Below are positions 11,539 through 19,912 of a DNA stretch of 64,000 nucleotides, piece by piece. Location: NCBI RefSeq assembly GCF_936943645.1, contig NZ_CAKZJO010000050.1:104721-168720 (forward strand), written 5' to 3'. Source of the DNA: an uncultured Bradyrhizobium sp. (GTDB lineage: Bacteria > Pseudomonadota > Alphaproteobacteria > Rhizobiales > Xanthobacteraceae). Positions within the stretch are counted from its first letter, which is position 1. Each line of letters begins with the position of its first letter. The notes below the pieces were generated by a model. The model did no database searches and was not told the DNA's origin. It worked only from the letters and a program-made list of their open reading frames with translations. Made by a program: the position numbers and the translations under genes.

Positions 11539-12366
11539 ATGACGAGCCAGCTGGACAAGGCGACGGCGTTTCGCGCGCTGCACGAGCGGCGGGATGCCTT
11601 CATCATTCCCAATCCATGGGATGCCGGCACGGCCAAGCTGCTTGCGGCGATGGGCTTCGAGGCCCTGGCGACCACGAGCCTCGGGGTGGCCAACATGATC
11701 GGCAGTAGCGGCGTCAGTCTCGATGTCATCCTCGCTAACGCGCGCGCGATCGCCGAAGCGACCGACCTGCCCGTCAGCGTCGATCTCGAGAATTGCGGCG
11801 CAGACGAGCCGAAGCGTGCCGCCGAAGCAATTCAGCGGGCCGCCGAGGCCGGCGCCGTCGGCGGCTCGATCGAGGATTTCAGCGGCGACCGCGATCGCCC
11901 CATCTACGAGTTTTCCCACGCCGTCGAGCGCGTCCAGGCCGCCGTGGAAGTGGCGCGCGCACTTCCAATTCCGTTCACGCTGACGGCGCGGGCCGAGAAC
12001 TTCCTGCACGGCCGCAAGGACATCGACGACACGGTTCGGCGCCTGCAGGCCTTCGAGGCCGCAGGAGCCGACGTCCTGTATTCGCCGGGGCTATACGATC
12101 TCGCCACGATCCGGACCGTCGTCTCCTCGCTGAGGAGGCCGTTCAACCACGTGATGGGCTTTGCCGACCCGACGCTGACAGTCGGACAATTGTCCGCTGC
12201 CGGCGTCAAGCGCATCAGCGTCGGCGGGGCCATGTCGCGCTACGCCCTCGCCGCATTCCTGAGCTGCGCGCGCGAGATGAAGGACAAGGGATCCTTCAGC
12301 TACATTCGCGAGATGGCCAACGTCGGCGAGCTGCGCGCCGCCTTCGCTGCGGTCACTCCTCCTTGA
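11539..12366 (+). CDS. Isocitrate lyase/PEP mutase superfamily enzyme
   Basis: A 275-residue TIM-barrel enzyme. It has the opening NPWDAGTAKLLAAMGFEALAT, the metal-site segment VSVDLENCG and SIEDFSGD, all typical of the superfamily that includes oxaloacetate hydrolase, methylisocitrate lyase and carboxyvinyl-carboxyphosphonate mutase. The isocitrate-lyase KKCGH signature is not visible, so it is not a classical glyoxylate-cycle enzyme. Substrate not assignable. Start at an ATG after GGAGACGAGCC. Its 3' end overlaps the cyanase gene by 14 bases, tail to tail. Confidence 0.85.
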   Translation: MTSQLDKATAFRALHERRDAFIIPNPWDAGTAKLLAAMGFEALATTSLGVANMIGSSGVSLDVILANARAIAEATDLPVSVDLENCGADEPKRAAEAIQRAAEAGAVGGSIEDFSGDRDRPIYEFSHAVERVQAAVEVARALPIPFTLTARAENFLHGRKDIDDTVRRLQAFEAAGADVLYSPGLYDLATIRTVVSSLRRPFNHVMGFADPTLTVGQLSAAGVKRISVGGAMSRYALAAFLSCAREMKDKGSFSYIREMANVGELRAAFAAVTPP

Positions 12367-12835
12367 AACCGTATTCCGGCACGTTACCGCTGGCGCCGTA
12401 ATATTTGTACGGCAGGAACTTGCCGCTCATGGTGATCTTGACGCGGTCGCCCTTCGGGTTGGGTTGACGCTCCATCGCCATGTCGAAGTCGATCGCCGAC
12501 ATGATGCCGTCGCCGTACTCCTCCTCGATCAAGGCCTTCCAGGCCGGCCCGTTCACCATCACCAGCTCGTAGAAGCGATAGATCAGGGGATCGGTCGGGG
12601 GCATCGGCATGCCACGCATCGGGGTCTCGTTCAGCATGGCGACTTCGGACTTCGACAGGCCGAACAGCTCGCCGGCATTGGCGGCCTGCGGCTTCGTCAG
12701 CTTCATCTGGCCGAGGACGGCGCCGACGATCAGCACCTCCGAATAGCCGCCGATCTTGTCGCAGATGTGCTTCCAGCTCCAACCCTTCTCGCGCTTGATA
12801 TCGAGCAGCTTTTCGGTGAGGTCTTCGCGTTTCAT
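12353..12835 (-). CDS. cynS: Cyanase (cyanate hydratase)
   Basis: A 160-residue cyanase. It converts cyanate and bicarbonate to ammonia and CO2 as a cytoplasmic decamer. The catalytic triad aligns to Arg87, Glu90 (YRFYEL) and Ser113 (GIMSAIDF); the N-terminal helical domain carries KREKGWSWKHICDKIGG. It is the last gene of a seven-gene minus-strand operon with a nitrate/cyanate-type ABC importer directly upstream, so the importer probably feeds it. Confidence 0.97.
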   Translation of the reverse strand: MKREDLTEKLLDIKREKGWSWKHICDKIGGYSEVLIVGAVLGQMKLTKPQAANAGELFGLSKSEVAMLNETPMRGMPMPPTDPLIYRFYELVMVNGPAWKALIEEEYGDGIMSAIDFDMAMERQPNPKGDRVKITMSGKFLPYKYYGASGNVPEYGFKEE

Positions 12836-12850
12836 GATGGCGTCTCCTTG

Positions 12851-13774
12851 TTAGGCACTCAATCCGGGATTTGTCCCCGGCATCCAGGTCTGTCGTGGCT
12901 CTTCACCGTTTGATGCGATCGTCAGGCCCGGCTTGCCGATATGCACCAGCGGCACATTACGCGGATCGTGACCGGGTGTCTCGGCGGCGAACGTCTTGCT
13001 GCGCGTCACCAGGAAATCGATGATGTGGTTGCGCAGCGCGTAGTAGAGTGGATGACGGTGCAGATCGGTACGGCCGCGATCCCTCGGCAGGGGGTTCTCG
13101 ACCACCTCCGCAAGCATCGCGCCGGGCCCGTTGGTCATCAGGAAGATCTTGTCGGCGAGATAGATCGCCTCGTCGACGTCATGGGTGATCATGAAGGCGG
13201 TCTGCCCGGTCTCGAGGCAGATGCGGCGGACCTCGTCCTGCAGCGTGCCGCGCGTCAGCGCGTCCAGCGCCGAGAACGGCTCGTCCATCAGCATCATCTT
13301 CGGCGTGATCGACAGCGCCCGCGCGATGCCGACACGCTGCTTCATACCGCCCGACAGCTCCGACGGTCGCTTGTGCTCGGAGCCGGAAAGACCAACGAGA
13401 TCGATGAATTTCTGCGCGTGCGCCTTGACCTTGGCCCGGTCCCAGCTCCGCCATTTCGAGCTGACGGCATAGGCGACGTTGCCGAGCACGGTGCGCCAGG
13501 GCAGCAGCGCATGGCTCTGGAAAATCACGGCACGGTCGAGGCTGGTGCCCGAAATCGCCTGCCCGTCGACGATGACGGCGCCCTCGCTCGGCGCATCGAG
13601 GCCGGCGAGGATGTTGAGCACCGTGGTCTTGCCGCAGCCGGAATGGCCGATCACGCAAGCAAACTCGCCGCGCGCCATCGACAGCCAGAGATTCTCGAAG
13701 ATGGTCGTCGTCGCGCCGCCCGCACCGGGATAGCGCTTGGCGATGCCTTCGATGGAGACGAACTTGTCGGTCAT
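12851..13774 (-). CDS. ABC transporter ATP-binding protein, NrtD/CynD/TauB type
   Basis: A 307-residue ATPase of the nitrate/sulfonate/taurine family. Walker A is GHSGCGKTT (43-51), the Q-loop lies in IFQSHALLPW, the signature is LSGGMKQR and Walker B is MMLMDEP. The C-terminal extension of about 50 residues is not a recognised domain. Six bases separate it from the permease gene and 15 from cynS, so it powers the neighbouring permease. Cyanate import is inferred from cynS. Confidence 0.92.
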   Translation of the reverse strand: MTDKFVSIEGIAKRYPGAGGATTTIFENLWLSMARGEFACVIGHSGCGKTTVLNILAGLDAPSEGAVIVDGQAISGTSLDRAVIFQSHALLPWRTVLGNVAYAVSSKWRSWDRAKVKAHAQKFIDLVGLSGSEHKRPSELSGGMKQRVGIARALSITPKMMLMDEPFSALDALTRGTLQDEVRRICLETGQTAFMITHDVDEAIYLADKIFLMTNGPGAMLAEVVENPLPRDRGRTDLHRHPLYYALRNHIIDFLVTRSKTFAAETPGHDPRNVPLVHIGKPGLTIASNGEEPRQTWMPGTNPGLSA

Positions 13775-13779
13775 GTCAC

Positions 13780-14619
13780 CTACTCCGGAAACGTGACCAT
13801 GCGCGTGAAGCGCGCGAGGATCTGGTCGAGCAGCATGCCGACGACCCCGATCAGCAGGATCGCGATGATGACATTGGTGATCGAGAGGTTATTCCACTCG
13901 TTCCAGACGAAATAGCCGATGCCCGTGCCGCCGACGAGCATCTCGGCCGCGACGATCACGAGCCAGGCGATGCCGATCGAGATCCGCATGCCGGTCAGGA
14001 TCGTCGGGGCCGCCGCGGGCAGGATCACGGTGAAGGCGCGCCTGATCGTGCCCACCTCCAGCGTCCGCGCCACGTTGATCCATTCCTTGCGGACGCTGGC
14101 CACGCCAAACACCGTGTTGAGCAGCATCGGCCAGATCGAGCAGATGAAGATGACGAAGATCGCGGAGATCGAGGAATCCTTGATGGTGTAGAGCGCCAGC
14201 GGCATCCAGGCCAGCGGCGAGATCGGCTTCAAGACCTGGATGAAGGGGTCGAGCGCCTTGCTGAGCAGCGGCGACATGCCGATCAGGAAACCGAGCGGGA
14301 TCGCGACCAGCACGGCGAGCAGATAGCCGATGCCGACCCGCGCGATCGAATAAGCGAGCTGGATGCCGAGACCCTTGTCGTTCGGCCCGTTGTCGTAGAA
14401 CGGCCGCCGCAGATGCTCCCAGAGCTTGGCACCGACATCGAGCGGCCCCGGCAGCGCCGATTTGCCTTGCGTCGCGGTCAGGCCCATCAGCTTGGCGTAT
14501 TCCGGGCTCATCGTCGTGGTGGCACCAGTCGAGCGCGTCGCCAGATGCCAGATGCCGAGAAATGCGGCGAGCAGCACGATGGAGACGAGGCCGGCACGGA
14601 GACGGAGGGAGGATGTCAT
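13780..14619 (-). CDS. ABC transporter permease, NrtB/CynB/TauC type
   Basis: A 279-residue inner-membrane permease with about six helices and the binding-protein-dependent transport loop (EVGTIRRAFTVILPAAAPTI, then GMRISIGIAWL) that docks the ATPase. An insertion of about 60 residues after the first helix is soluble. Start at MTSSLRLRAG gives the family length. It forms the core of the cyanate-type importer with the ATPase downstream and the binding protein upstream, the latter beyond a hairpin repeat. Confidence 0.92.
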   Translation of the reverse strand: MTSSLRLRAGLVSIVLLAAFLGIWHLATRSTGATTTMSPEYAKLMGLTATQGKSALPGPLDVGAKLWEHLRRPFYDNGPNDKGLGIQLAYSIARVGIGYLLAVLVAIPLGFLIGMSPLLSKALDPFIQVLKPISPLAWMPLALYTIKDSSISAIFVIFICSIWPMLLNTVFGVASVRKEWINVARTLEVGTIRRAFTVILPAAAPTILTGMRISIGIAWLVIVAAEMLVGGTGIGYFVWNEWNNLSITNVIIAILLIGVVGMLLDQILARFTRMVTFPE

Positions 14620-14638
14620 CGCGCGAGACCTCTCCACC

Positions 14639-14767
14639 CGTCGTCCCGGCGAACGCCGGGACCCATACCGCGTGATCTATCGATGGCGGTCAGTGGGAGT
14701 ACCGAACGACGAGTCATCGCCAAACAGCTCCCTGTGGTTATGGGTCCCGGCGTTCGCCGGGACGACG
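14639..14767. repeat. Palindromic repeat, family B (CGTCCCGGCGAACGCCGGGACCC), inside an operon
   Basis: Perfect 29-base inverted arms (14639-14667 and 14739-14767), each also internally palindromic (GTCCCGGCGAACGCCGGGAC). It lies between the binding-protein gene and the permease gene of the cyn-like operon. Transcribed, it would form a very stable stem that could protect the upstream mRNA or attenuate downstream expression, raising binding protein over permease; that effect is inference. Confidence 0.88.
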
Positions 14768-14791
14768 ATGGGGAGAGAGCGCAGCCCGTCA

Positions 14792-16174
14792 TCACGACGA
14801 CTTCCTGATCTTGAAGCTCGCGGTATACTCCTCCGGCTTGGCGGGATCGAATGTCTTGCCCATCACCGCGAACGATTTGTAGGCGCTCGCCGGTGGCGAC
14901 AGACCCATCTCGGTCATCAGCTTCTTGGTATCGGTGGCGAGATAGACCTGCTCGGCGACCGCCTTGTAGTCGACGTCGCCCTTGATCTGGCCCCAACGCT
15001 TCATCTGCGTCAGCATCCACACCGCGAAGGACTGCCAGGGGAACGGATCGAAATCGACGCGCTTGGCGTCGGTCTTCACCCCGCCGAGGCCGTCGGCATA
15101 GGTGCCGGTCAGAACTTGCTCCAGCACCGTGACCGGCGCGTTGATGTAGTTGGCCGGCGCGATCGCTTCCGCGATCTGCTTGCGGTTCTCGGCCTTGGAC
15201 GCATAAGCGGTGGCGTCGACGATGGCGCGGGTCAGCGCCGCAAAGGAGTTCGGCGCCGCCGTGATGAATTCGCGGCTGGCGGCGAAGCTGCAGCAGGGGT
15301 GGCCGTCCCAGATCTCCTTGGAGAGCAGATGCATGAAGCCGACGCCGTCATAAATCGCGCGCTGGCAGATGTTGTCGGGCGCTAGGAAGCCGTCGATGTT
15401 GTCGGCGCGCAAATTGGCGACCATCTCCGGCGGCGGCACCGAGCGCAGCTGCACGTCGGTATCGGGATCGAGACCGTGCTCGGCGAGATAATAGCGCAGG
15501 AGGTAATTGTGCATGGAATAGTCGAAGGGAATGGCGAATTTCATTCCCTTCCAGTCCTTCGGGTCGCGCTTGTCCTTGTGCTTGGTCGCCAGCACGATGC
15601 CCTGCCCGTTGATATTCTCGATCGCAGGCACAGCAAACGGAATAGCGTTGGCACCGAGCCCCAGCGAGATCGCGATCGGCATGGGTGCCAGCATGTGCGC
15701 GGCGTCGTATTCCTTGTTGATGGTCTTGTCACGGATCACGGCCCAGCCGGCCGTCTTGACCACCTCGACGTTGAGACCGTGCTTGGCATAGAAGCCCATT
15801 GGCGCCGCCATGATGATCGGCGTCGCGCAGGTGATCGGGATGAAGCCGACCTTGAGGTCCTTCTTCTCGGGCGCACCGGTCTGCGCGAAAACCTCTGTCG
15901 CCGTCTTGAGCGGGAAGAACTGCGACAGCGCAGCGAGCGCGGTCGAGGCACCGACGGATTTCAGGAAGGCGCGCCGCGCCACATCCTGCGGAAACATCGC
16001 GCGCATGACGGCCGAGGCGACGACCCCCTCGTAGCGCGTCTCCTCGCTCTCGACGGGCTCGCAGCGCAGGGCCAGGGCCGCCTGCTCGTGCTCTCCTGCC
16101 GAGCGGTGCTGGCCGCACACGCAACCAGATTGAAGATTGCGGTCGGCATCAAACGGATCGTCGAACGTGGACAT
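14792..16174 (-). CDS. NrtA/CmpA/CynA-type ABC substrate-binding protein with Tat signal
   Basis: A 460-residue binding protein of the nitrate/bicarbonate/cyanate group. A twin-arginine motif (ARRAFLKSVG, Arg67-Arg68) precedes a hydrophobic stretch ending near TEVFAQTGAP, so export by Tat is likely. The mature part opens KVGFIPITCATPIIMAAPMG, typical of NrtA/CmpA proteins. Unusually, about 66 residues precede the Tat motif and contain Cys18, Cys20, His23, His29 and Cys38 (CVCGQHRSAGEH). Start chosen at MSTFDDPF. Ligand inferred as cyanate or a related ion from cynS in the same operon. Confidence 0.88.
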   Translation of the reverse strand: MSTFDDPFDADRNLQSGCVCGQHRSAGEHEQAALALRCEPVESEETRYEGVVASAVMRAMFPQDVARRAFLKSVGASTALAALSQFFPLKTATEVFAQTGAPEKKDLKVGFIPITCATPIIMAAPMGFYAKHGLNVEVVKTAGWAVIRDKTINKEYDAAHMLAPMPIAISLGLGANAIPFAVPAIENINGQGIVLATKHKDKRDPKDWKGMKFAIPFDYSMHNYLLRYYLAEHGLDPDTDVQLRSVPPPEMVANLRADNIDGFLAPDNICQRAIYDGVGFMHLLSKEIWDGHPCCSFAASREFITAAPNSFAALTRAIVDATAYASKAENRKQIAEAIAPANYINAPVTVLEQVLTGTYADGLGGVKTDAKRVDFDPFPWQSFAVWMLTQMKRWGQIKGDVDYKAVAEQVYLATDTKKLMTEMGLSPPASAYKSFAVMGKTFDPAKPEEYTASFKIRKSS

Positions 16175-16292
16175 GCTGCTGCGCCCCTTTGTCACACCGC
16201 GCGAAGGACGCCGTTGTCCTCCGCGTCGGCTCAAAATTCCATCGTGGCCCGGCTATGGCTTACGCGGCCGGGCCACTGGAAACATGCAGGTT

Positions 16293-17171
16293 CTATGCCG
16301 CCTTGCCTGTTACCTGGGCAGCCACTGGCAGCCCCTGCTCGATCGGCAGCGACGGATCGCGTGACCACTCGTTCCAGGAGCCGAAATACATCCGCACGTC
16401 CTTCACGCCGGCGTTCTTCAGCGCAAGGAACGTGTTCGAGGCCCGCGCGCCCTTGAAGCAGTAGAGATAGACCGGCGTGGTCGGCGAGATGCCGACGGTG
16501 GCGCACTCCGCCAGGATCTCGTCCTTGGACTTGAAGCGCGGCCCTTCGGCGGTCGGCTTCATCATGCGATACCATTCCAGCCACACTGCCCCGGGGATGC
16601 GGCCCTTGCGCGGACAAAAGTCCTTGCCGTAGGGCGAGGAGCTGTCGCCGATCCATTCGTCGACATCGCGCACGTCGAGAATGGCGATGCCGGGCTTGCC
16701 GACTGCGGCCAGCATGGTCTTGGCGTCGATCAGGATCTCGCCGGCTTCCGGCACGATGGAGAAAGAGGCCTTCGCCGGCGTCGGCACATCCTTCGTCACC
16801 GGGAGGCCCGCAGCGGCCCAGGCGTCGAAGCCGCCATGCAGCACCTTCACCTTGGGATAGCCGAGCATGGTGAGAAGATAGTAGCCGCGGCAGGACTGGC
16901 CGAAGCCGGAATTCATCGACTGCTCGTAGATCACGGCCGTCTCCTTGCCGGAGAGGCCGGCAGCGCCGAAGGCGTCGGCGAATTTGGTCTTCAGCTCGCT
17001 GATGCCTTCCGGCGTCGAGGTCGCCAGGAACGTGAAGATCTCGTGCACGTTCACGGCATTGGGCAGGTGCCCGGCGGCGTAGGCGTCGGGATTGCGGGTG
17101 TCGATCACGACACAGGGCTCGGTCTTCAAGAGATCGGCAAGTTCGCTGGCAGAAATCAGAACGTCCGTCAT
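16293..17171 (-). CDS. Two-domain rhodanese sulfurtransferase
   Basis: A 292-residue tandem rhodanese (SseA/thiosulfate sulfurtransferase type). The C-terminal domain has ILDVRD (164-169) and the active-site loop CFKGARAS with Cys238; the N-terminal domain has Glu83 (IYEQSMNSGFG) where a cysteine would be, so it is inactive as usual. Such enzymes move sulfane sulfur, classically between thiosulfate and cyanide/thiocyanate. The gene sits between a flavoprotein and a cyanate-type importer, linking sulfur transfer to cyanate metabolism. Confidence 0.93.
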   Translation of the reverse strand: MTDVLISASELADLLKTEPCVVIDTRNPDAYAAGHLPNAVNVHEIFTFLATSTPEGISELKTKFADAFGAAGLSGKETAVIYEQSMNSGFGQSCRGYYLLTMLGYPKVKVLHGGFDAWAAAGLPVTKDVPTPAKASFSIVPEAGEILIDAKTMLAAVGKPGIAILDVRDVDEWIGDSSSPYGKDFCPRKGRIPGAVWLEWYRMMKPTAEGPRFKSKDEILAECATVGISPTTPVYLYCFKGARASNTFLALKNAGVKDVRMYFGSWNEWSRDPSLPIEQGLPVAAQVTGKAA

Positions 17172-17222
17172 TGGCAGCCTCTCCGTTGAGGTTGGGTGGT
17201 CTTCTGGGTGGACTCGCAAAAC

Positions 17223-18335
17223 TCAGGAATCGGCGAGCATCTTGCGCAGCTGCTTGGTGGCCGGCGTGACGATCGCGACGAAATAGGCCTCGCGCATGCG
17301 CCGCTGCGCGCGGTGGCTCTTCAGGTAGCCGCGCGCGCCACAATGCAGCATCGCCGCATGCGCCGCCGCGACGCTGGCCTCGCCGGCGCGAAGCCTGAGC
17401 GCGATCACCTTGCGCCAGTAAGTTTCCTCCTCGTTGTAGGGATCGCGCGCCAGCGCCATGGTCTCCGCTTCGAGCTCGGCGGCGAGATCGCGGAAATGCA
17501 CCGGCTGCTGCGGCAGATAGCGGTTGATGTGTCCGAGGGGATTGTCGACCTCGTCCATGATGTTGATGCAGTCCTTGATCAGGCCGAGCGCCATGCCGGC
17601 CTGCAGCAGGATGAAGCCGGCGCGGATCTTCTTGACGAAGGGCGCGGCGGGATCGGCGAGGATCAGCTCGTCCGGCACGAAGACGTCGCGGAACTGGACG
17701 CCATAAGTGCCGGTGCCGTCCATCGCGAGGAACGGCTTGCATGGCGTCAGCGTGATCGCGGGGTCCGAGCAGTCGGCGAGGAACATCACTTGCCCCGGCT
17801 CGTCCTCGCGCTCGAAGATCGTACCGAAATAATGACCGGGGCCGAGATTGGAGACCCAGGGCAGCGCGCCGCGCACGATGTAGCCGCCGTCGACTTTCTT
17901 GCCTTTCAGCTTCAGCTTCTCGATGCCGAAGAAGCTCTTCATCGGATTGGAGAGGCCGGTGCCGCCGAGCACGCGTCCGGTCGAGAAGGCATCGCCGAAA
18001 CGTTTCGCGAGCTTCAGATTGGTCGAGTTGGCCGCGTACCAGGCCAGCGTGTTCTGGCACCAGGCCATGAAGGCCGTGGCGCCGCAGACCTCGCCTATCG
18101 CCGCCATCGCCTGGATGGCGCAGCGCAGATCGGCGGGACCTTCGTGCGGCACGTGACTGCCCCACGCGCCGACCGCGCCGAACTTGCGCAACACCTCGGC
18201 CGGATAGACCGTGCCGTCGTCGATACCGGCAGCAAGCGGCGCGAGATCTTCCCGCGCGATCCGCGCCACCTCACCTGCAATGGACGGTGCGGGCTGATCC
18301 AGAACGTCGACCCGCGATAAAGCCAGTGAACCCAT
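17223..18335 (-). CDS. Acyl-CoA-dehydrogenase-fold flavoprotein (possible monooxygenase)
   Basis: A 370-residue protein of the acyl-CoA dehydrogenase superfamily. Recognisable parts are the N-terminal helical domain, the beta-domain with LGGTGLSNPM and GGYIVRGALPWVSN, and GTGTYGVQFRDVFVPDE. The C-terminus ends AYFVAIVTPATKQLRKML and lacks the YRDARV...IYEGT stretch of true dehydrogenases. That makes a flavin monooxygenase role (DszC/SfnB-like), or another non-dehydrogenase role, possible. It is in the cyanase operon between OsmC and rhodanese; it may act on the compound that yields cyanate. Function inferred only. Confidence 0.8.
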   Translation of the reverse strand: MGSLALSRVDVLDQPAPSIAGEVARIAREDLAPLAAGIDDGTVYPAEVLRKFGAVGAWGSHVPHEGPADLRCAIQAMAAIGEVCGATAFMAWCQNTLAWYAANSTNLKLAKRFGDAFSTGRVLGGTGLSNPMKSFFGIEKLKLKGKKVDGGYIVRGALPWVSNLGPGHYFGTIFEREDEPGQVMFLADCSDPAITLTPCKPFLAMDGTGTYGVQFRDVFVPDELILADPAAPFVKKIRAGFILLQAGMALGLIKDCINIMDEVDNPLGHINRYLPQQPVHFRDLAAELEAETMALARDPYNEEETYWRKVIALRLRAGEASVAAAHAAMLHCGARGYLKSHRAQRRMREAYFVAIVTPATKQLRKMLADS

Positions 18336-18370
18336 GATCGTCTCCCGCACCTTGTCCTTGTTGTGATCAG

Positions 18371-18913
18371 CTAGATGCCGACCTCGAGATTGACCGGACG
18401 GGTGAAGGTGTTGGCGACCGGCGACCATTTCTTCACATGGGCCACCAGCGCGTTGATCTCGTCCGCCGAGACGCCCTCGCATTCCATGTCGACCTTGACG
18501 CGGACGTCGGTGAAGCCGACCGGCTTGTCGGAGGTGTCGCCGGTGCCCCAGACCGCGGTGATGTTGAGGTCGCCTTCGAGCTCGAGCTCGAGCTTGTTGA
18601 CGATCCAGCCGCGATGCACGGCGTTGGCGTGCAGGCCGACGGCAAGGCAGGAGCCGAGCGCGGCGAGCGAGGCTTCCGACGGATTCGGTGCGGTGTCGTC
18701 GCCCAGAAGCCCCGGCGGTTCGTCGACGATGTAGGGCGGCAGGTTGCGGATGTAGTTGGCGTGGCGGAATTTTCCTTCCGCGACCGTCTTGCATTTCAAG
18801 GTCTTGACGACCTTCGGATTGGCCTTGCCGCTCGCGATCAGTTGCTCGAGGCCATTCTTGTCGATGGGCGCAAGGCACCCCGTCAGCACTGTCTTTTGAA
18901 CGACGGCAGTCAT
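18371..18913 (-). CDS. OsmC-family protein
   Basis: A 180-residue OsmC/Ohr-superfamily protein. The first reactive cysteine is Cys89 in AALGSCLAVGLHANA and the second is Cys145 (VDMECEGVS). Family members reduce organic hydroperoxides or handle activated sulfur with two thiols. It is the first gene of the seven-gene operon, 35 bases before the flavoprotein, and is divergent from a TetR gene. In this context a role in thiol/persulfide chemistry or detoxification is plausible but not shown. Confidence 0.9.
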   Translation of the reverse strand: MTAVVQKTVLTGCLAPIDKNGLEQLIASGKANPKVVKTLKCKTVAEGKFRHANYIRNLPPYIVDEPPGLLGDDTAPNPSEASLAALGSCLAVGLHANAVHRGWIVNKLELELEGDLNITAVWGTGDTSDKPVGFTDVRVKVDMECEGVSADEINALVAHVKKWSPVANTFTRPVNLEVGI

Positions 18914-18948
18914 CTTCTTCTCCCTGGCAAGCCGCGGAACGCGGCAGG

Positions 18949-18964
18949 ATACCGAACGGTCTGT
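18949..18964. promoter_or_regulatory. Candidate TetR operator upstream of the OsmC-cynS operon
   Basis: The sequence ATACCGAACGGTCTGT, read on the minus strand as ACAGACCGTTCGGTAT, contains the inverted half-sites ACCG and CGGT, a shape common in TetR-family operators. It lies about 40 bases upstream of the OsmC start. A further GGACCGT follows 14 bases away. Binding by the adjacent TetR protein is inferred. Confidence 0.4.
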
Positions 18965-19160
18965 TTCCTTGCATGGACCGTGCCAGAGCGGGCCGAGAGC
19001 GAAAGACGAGGCATTGGAGCCGCTTAAGCGTCGCTGCCTGCGGATTGACCAGCGATGCTTTGCTCAAAGCCGATGCAGATGCGCATGGCGCTGCGAATCT
19101 TTTCGGCGCGGGACAGATGCGGCTTGATGATACCGCGTGGCTGCGATTAAGTTGGCGCGC

Positions 19161-19805
19161 ATGGCAAAGACGTCATCGAAGAAGAATTCCAGTTCACCGC
19201 ATTCGGGTGCCGGCGACGACGAATCCGCACGCGGCCGCCTGCTCAGCGCCGCGTCGCATCTGTTCTGCAAGAACGGCATCAACGCTACCGGCATCGATGC
19301 GATCATCGAGGAGGCCGGCACCGCGAAGACCACGCTGTACAAATTGTTCGGCTCCAAGACCAATCTCGTCAACGCGGTGTTGGAGAGCGAAGGCAAGCAG
19401 TGGCGCGAATGGTTCATCGCCGCCATGGAAGACGGCGGCGGCGACGCGCAGGCGAAACTCACGCGCATCTTCCCGGCCCTGAAGAGCTGGTTCGCGGAAG
19501 AGCGCTTCTACGGCTGCCCCTTCATCAACGCCGTCGGCGAGCACGACAAGGACGCCAAGCAGTTCCGCAACATCGCGCTGAAGCACAAGAAGATCGTGCT
19601 TGGCCACATCGAGAAGCTCGCCGGCGAGCTCGGCTCGAGCGAGCCCGCGGTGCTCGCACATCAACTCGGCCTCCTGATCGACGGCGCGATCGTCGCCGCG
19701 ATGATCTCGCGCGACCCTGCTGTGGCCGACACCGCGGCACTGACGGCAGGCCCCCTGCTCGGGCAATCCAGAGCAAAGAAGAAGCGCGAACTCGAAGCGG
19801 TGTGA
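19161..19805 (+). CDS. TetR-family transcriptional regulator
   Basis: A 214-residue regulator. The N-terminal HTH includes RGRLLSAASHLFCKNGINAT, then IDAIIEEAGTAKTTLYKLFG. The C-terminal ligand domain resembles the group often annotated as TetR/AcrR with a C-terminal LmrA/YxaF-like domain. It is transcribed away from the OsmC-cynS operon across a 247-base gap, so it is the likely regulator of that operon. A GTG eight codons upstream is an alternative start. Confidence 0.92.
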   Translation: MAKTSSKKNSSSPHSGAGDDESARGRLLSAASHLFCKNGINATGIDAIIEEAGTAKTTLYKLFGSKTNLVNAVLESEGKQWREWFIAAMEDGGGDAQAKLTRIFPALKSWFAEERFYGCPFINAVGEHDKDAKQFRNIALKHKKIVLGHIEKLAGELGSSEPAVLAHQLGLLIDGAIVAAMISRDPAVADTAALTAGPLLGQSRAKKKRELEAV

Positions 19806-19819
19806 CTCTGCCGTGATCC

Positions 19820-19912
19820 CGTAGGGTGGGCAAAGGCGCGGAGTGCCGTGCCCACGATCTGCCTACAGATTGCGAGAGTACGTGGGCACGCTCCGCTTTT
19901 GCCCACCCTACG
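19820..19912. repeat. Palindromic repeat, family C (GTAGGGTGGGCAAAG)
   Basis: Inverted arms GTAGGGTGGGCAAA (19821-19834) and its exact complement (19898-19911), with a second inner pair around CGTGCCCACG and CGTGGGCACG. The same family occurs at 40504-40585. The last arm contains the stop codon of the leftward hydrolase gene, so the repeat overlaps coding sequence. Confidence 0.85.

Noticed and set aside
16231..18165. A 644-codon open frame on the minus strand across the rhodanese and flavoprotein genes
   Set aside because: It is the wrong frame of both real genes, which have strong family motifs and good starts.
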